DNA from: Diprion similis
Lineage: Eukaryota; Arthropoda; Insecta; Hymenoptera; Diprionidae
Reading direction: 5' to 3'
DNA length: 64,000 nt
NCBI RefSeq assembly: GCF_021155765.1
Contig: NC_060110.1
Location: forward strand, 18,870,001-18,934,000
This document shows, one piece after another, positions 62,139 through 64,000 of the stretch. Each line of letters starts with the position of its first letter. Within the stretch, counting starts at the first letter, position 1. The position numbers were made by a program, and so were the translations under genes. The notes beneath the pieces are model-generated. The model saw only the letters and a list, made by a program, of their open reading frames with translations, was not told the origin of the DNA and did no database searches.

Positions 62139-63840
62139 ATGGTAAGATTATACGCATTATGCGTACAGGTGAGAATCGTTTTGAGTGTGGAAAAATTTGC
62201 TCGTAATGTTGCATCTCGTAGTGTTTTAACGTTATATACGGTTGGAAAACGCACCGCGATACCCTCCATTGTGAAACATCCAACCTGCAGTAGGAACAAC
62301 CAGAGGCTCATTGCCAATTCTCAGAATTGCAAGGAGTGCACATTCTATCAGCTGTAAGTATGTCGCAATGAATTGATGTGTTTAATTGCGATATTGCGTC
62401 GCAGTGTGTTGTGTTCACTACCGGGTAAAGTCGTGCAGTTGCAGATTTTTAACAAGATTTCCATCAGGCGAGTAATTTCCTTTAGCTGCGTTTCAGGTGA
62501 GTATGTTATAGTTCGTTATTGAACTCGGCTGCCTGGAACGAGTGCATGTAAGGATCATAAAATCGGTATCGAGTAACAACAAATACCGCGGCGGTAATTA
62601 ATCTCGATATCATTCTTCGTATCGACTTAGTTAAACTGTATATGGAAAGTCTCGTAGTAAAGTACAAATACGTCGTAATGTTGGGCACATTAAAACTTTG
62701 ATAATCCTTCCACCATCAGCAATTGAAGATCATTAATCCGGGGCAATACGCTGAGCGTGATTCCGTTCTGCATAGAGGCAACACGAGCATAGTGAAAAAT
62801 AAGACGTAGATAGTCGAGGGTTTGAGAAAATATCATCTTGAATGCTGCGAACTTTGTTTCAATGAGGTAATTGCTAATTTTAAGAGTTTTCAATACACGC
62901 TTAATAATATACAGTCCAAACAGGAGTTTTTCCTCATATTCTATCCGATGTCGTAAAATCTCTAATTTCTCTGACCAATTGTCACTTTCCCAGACTTTAG
63001 CGATTGTTTAATTTTCGAAAATTCTATCGCGTATCAAGAGAGTAAATGCAGCGTAATTATATTAACAAAAGGGGTACAATTATTACTGGATATTTTGAAA
63101 GGAAAATAGAATATAATCAGCCGTTTAGAAATTCGTCTGGACAATACAATTAATCTAATCGAAAAGTGGTACGCAATGCAGAACACAATGAGATTGTGAT
63201 CAACTTGCAAGAAGACCGTATGTAAATGTTGGAGGTGGTAAAGGCGGTATAAGTTACAGAATCCATCGAAACTAAAAAATTAATGGATTCCCTGACGGAC
63301 TGGCTGTCTGACTAAGCTATAGTGTAACTAGAAGGTTGAAAATTATTACATATTGTGTAATTTGAATTTAAATTTACAGGGGTCACGACTTAGACTTGGA
63401 CTTCATCGTGAAAAATGAACAGAGTCAAGAATTCGACCTGGAAGAGGTGATCAACAAGGATGTCAGCACGAACGATAAATTTTATCACAGACTTGTGATT
63501 CCCAATCTGTTATACTTCTGCGCCCTCCACGTAGGCGCAGTAATTGGTATTTACCATCTGCTGGTGAACGCCAAGTTACTCACAACAATATGGGGTGAGT
63601 TGAAATTACATTGTTCGTAAGAATACAGATATAAGAATGCTGGCGAAGGGCAACCCAACTCCGTTTCAACAATTGCTTCGTAAAACTTCACCATTTTGTT
63701 CTTTCCTAGCGCTTTTCATGGCGTTCTGTACCGGCGAAGCCGTAACGTTGGGGGCCCATCGATACTATTCGCACAAGAGTTTCAAGGCGACAACGGCTCT
63801 CAGGCTGGCTATGATAATTTTTCAAACGGCGGCTGGGCAG
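62139..63840 (+). CDS. Acyl-CoA (delta-9-type) fatty acid desaturase, 5' part, continuing past the window
   Basis: Exons 63380-63594 and 63710-63840 are secure and join in phase. They encode the first membrane segment region (VIPNLLYFCALHVGAVIGIY), then FMAFCTGEAVTLGAHRYYSH, which contains the first di-iron histidine box (HRYYSH, HxxxxH), and LRLAMIIFQTAAGQ at an exon end. This is the standard start of insect acyl-CoA desaturases, endoplasmic reticulum enzymes that introduce double bonds into acyl-CoA. The first exon is less sure: 62139-62353 ends at GTAAGT in the correct phase (CT|G) and would add a 72-residue, Arg/Lys-rich N-terminus that is unusual for the family. Strong donors at 62169 and 62499 suggest alternative 5' exons. 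The second and third histidine boxes lie outside the window. Confidence 0.8.
62354..63379. other. First intron of the desaturase gene
   Basis: About 1 kb with no coding signal. It contains TTTCAGGTGAGT at about 62494-62505, which can act as acceptor followed by donor and may mark an alternative 5' exon boundary. Confidence 0.4.
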
Positions 63841-64000
63841 GTTAGTGGATTCAATCATTCGGCGCTAATCACAAAAAAATGCGATTTCGGCAAAATTGTG
63901 CGCTCATTATACTCGAGTTAATAATAATGCCGGGTATCACAGGTGTAACGTAATAACAGTCGTTGACGATTCAGGATCAAAGTGCTTTTACCCCCGTAAT

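Overview
This window is animal nuclear DNA, AT-rich and intron-rich, and most likely from a holometabolous insect; Hymenoptera is my guess, not something the sequence proves. Six conserved animal genes were recognised by translating exons and joining them at GT-AG sites in consistent phase: Tmem62, Sirt4, Rbm42, a radial-spoke head 1 homologue, the ribonucleotide reductase large subunit RnrL, and the AP-4/cropped transcription factor (3' exons only). A partial acyl-CoA desaturase runs off the right edge. All splice sites were called by eye, and no alignment or expression data were used.

Layout. 1.3-5.9 kb holds Tmem62 (+, 13 exons). 7.5-8.6 kb holds Sirt4 (-, 3 exons). Sirt4 shares a ~750-bp divergent promoter with Rbm42 (+), whose first four exons lie at 9.3-10.7 kb and whose last exon is 17 kb away at 27.75 kb. 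Inside that last intron, on the opposite strand at 11.8-13.5 kb, is a three-exon gene with the architecture of a secreted neuropeptide precursor: signal peptide, dibasic sites and a C-terminal Gly-Lys-stop amidation signal. The rest of the intron is AT-rich and microsatellite-rich. 28.8-31.7 kb holds the RSPH1-type MORN-repeat gene (+).

32.5-34.4 kb carries an intact piggyBac transposase (-) with a complete catalytic triad and a C-terminal Cys/His-rich domain. 37.7-43.4 kb is a satellite array of 30 monomers of 191 bp, with no net length change across 29 consecutive repeats. It is bracketed by diverged copies of one minus-strand, last-exon-like segment: one on the left and two in tandem on the right, the last of them broken.

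45.2-49.4 kb holds RnrL (+, 11 exons, 829 aa) with an E2F-type site upstream. 49.4-58.8 kb contains no gene that I can recognise. 58.8-60.5 kb holds the last four exons of crp/TFAP4 (-). Its basic-region exon was not found before the window ends, so the desaturase gene starting near 62.1 kb (+) probably lies inside a crp intron or crp is otherwise interrupted.

The genes are unrelated housekeeping, ciliary and regulatory loci rather than a pathway cluster. The unusual content is the nested peptide-hormone-like gene and the satellite with its duplicated flanks.
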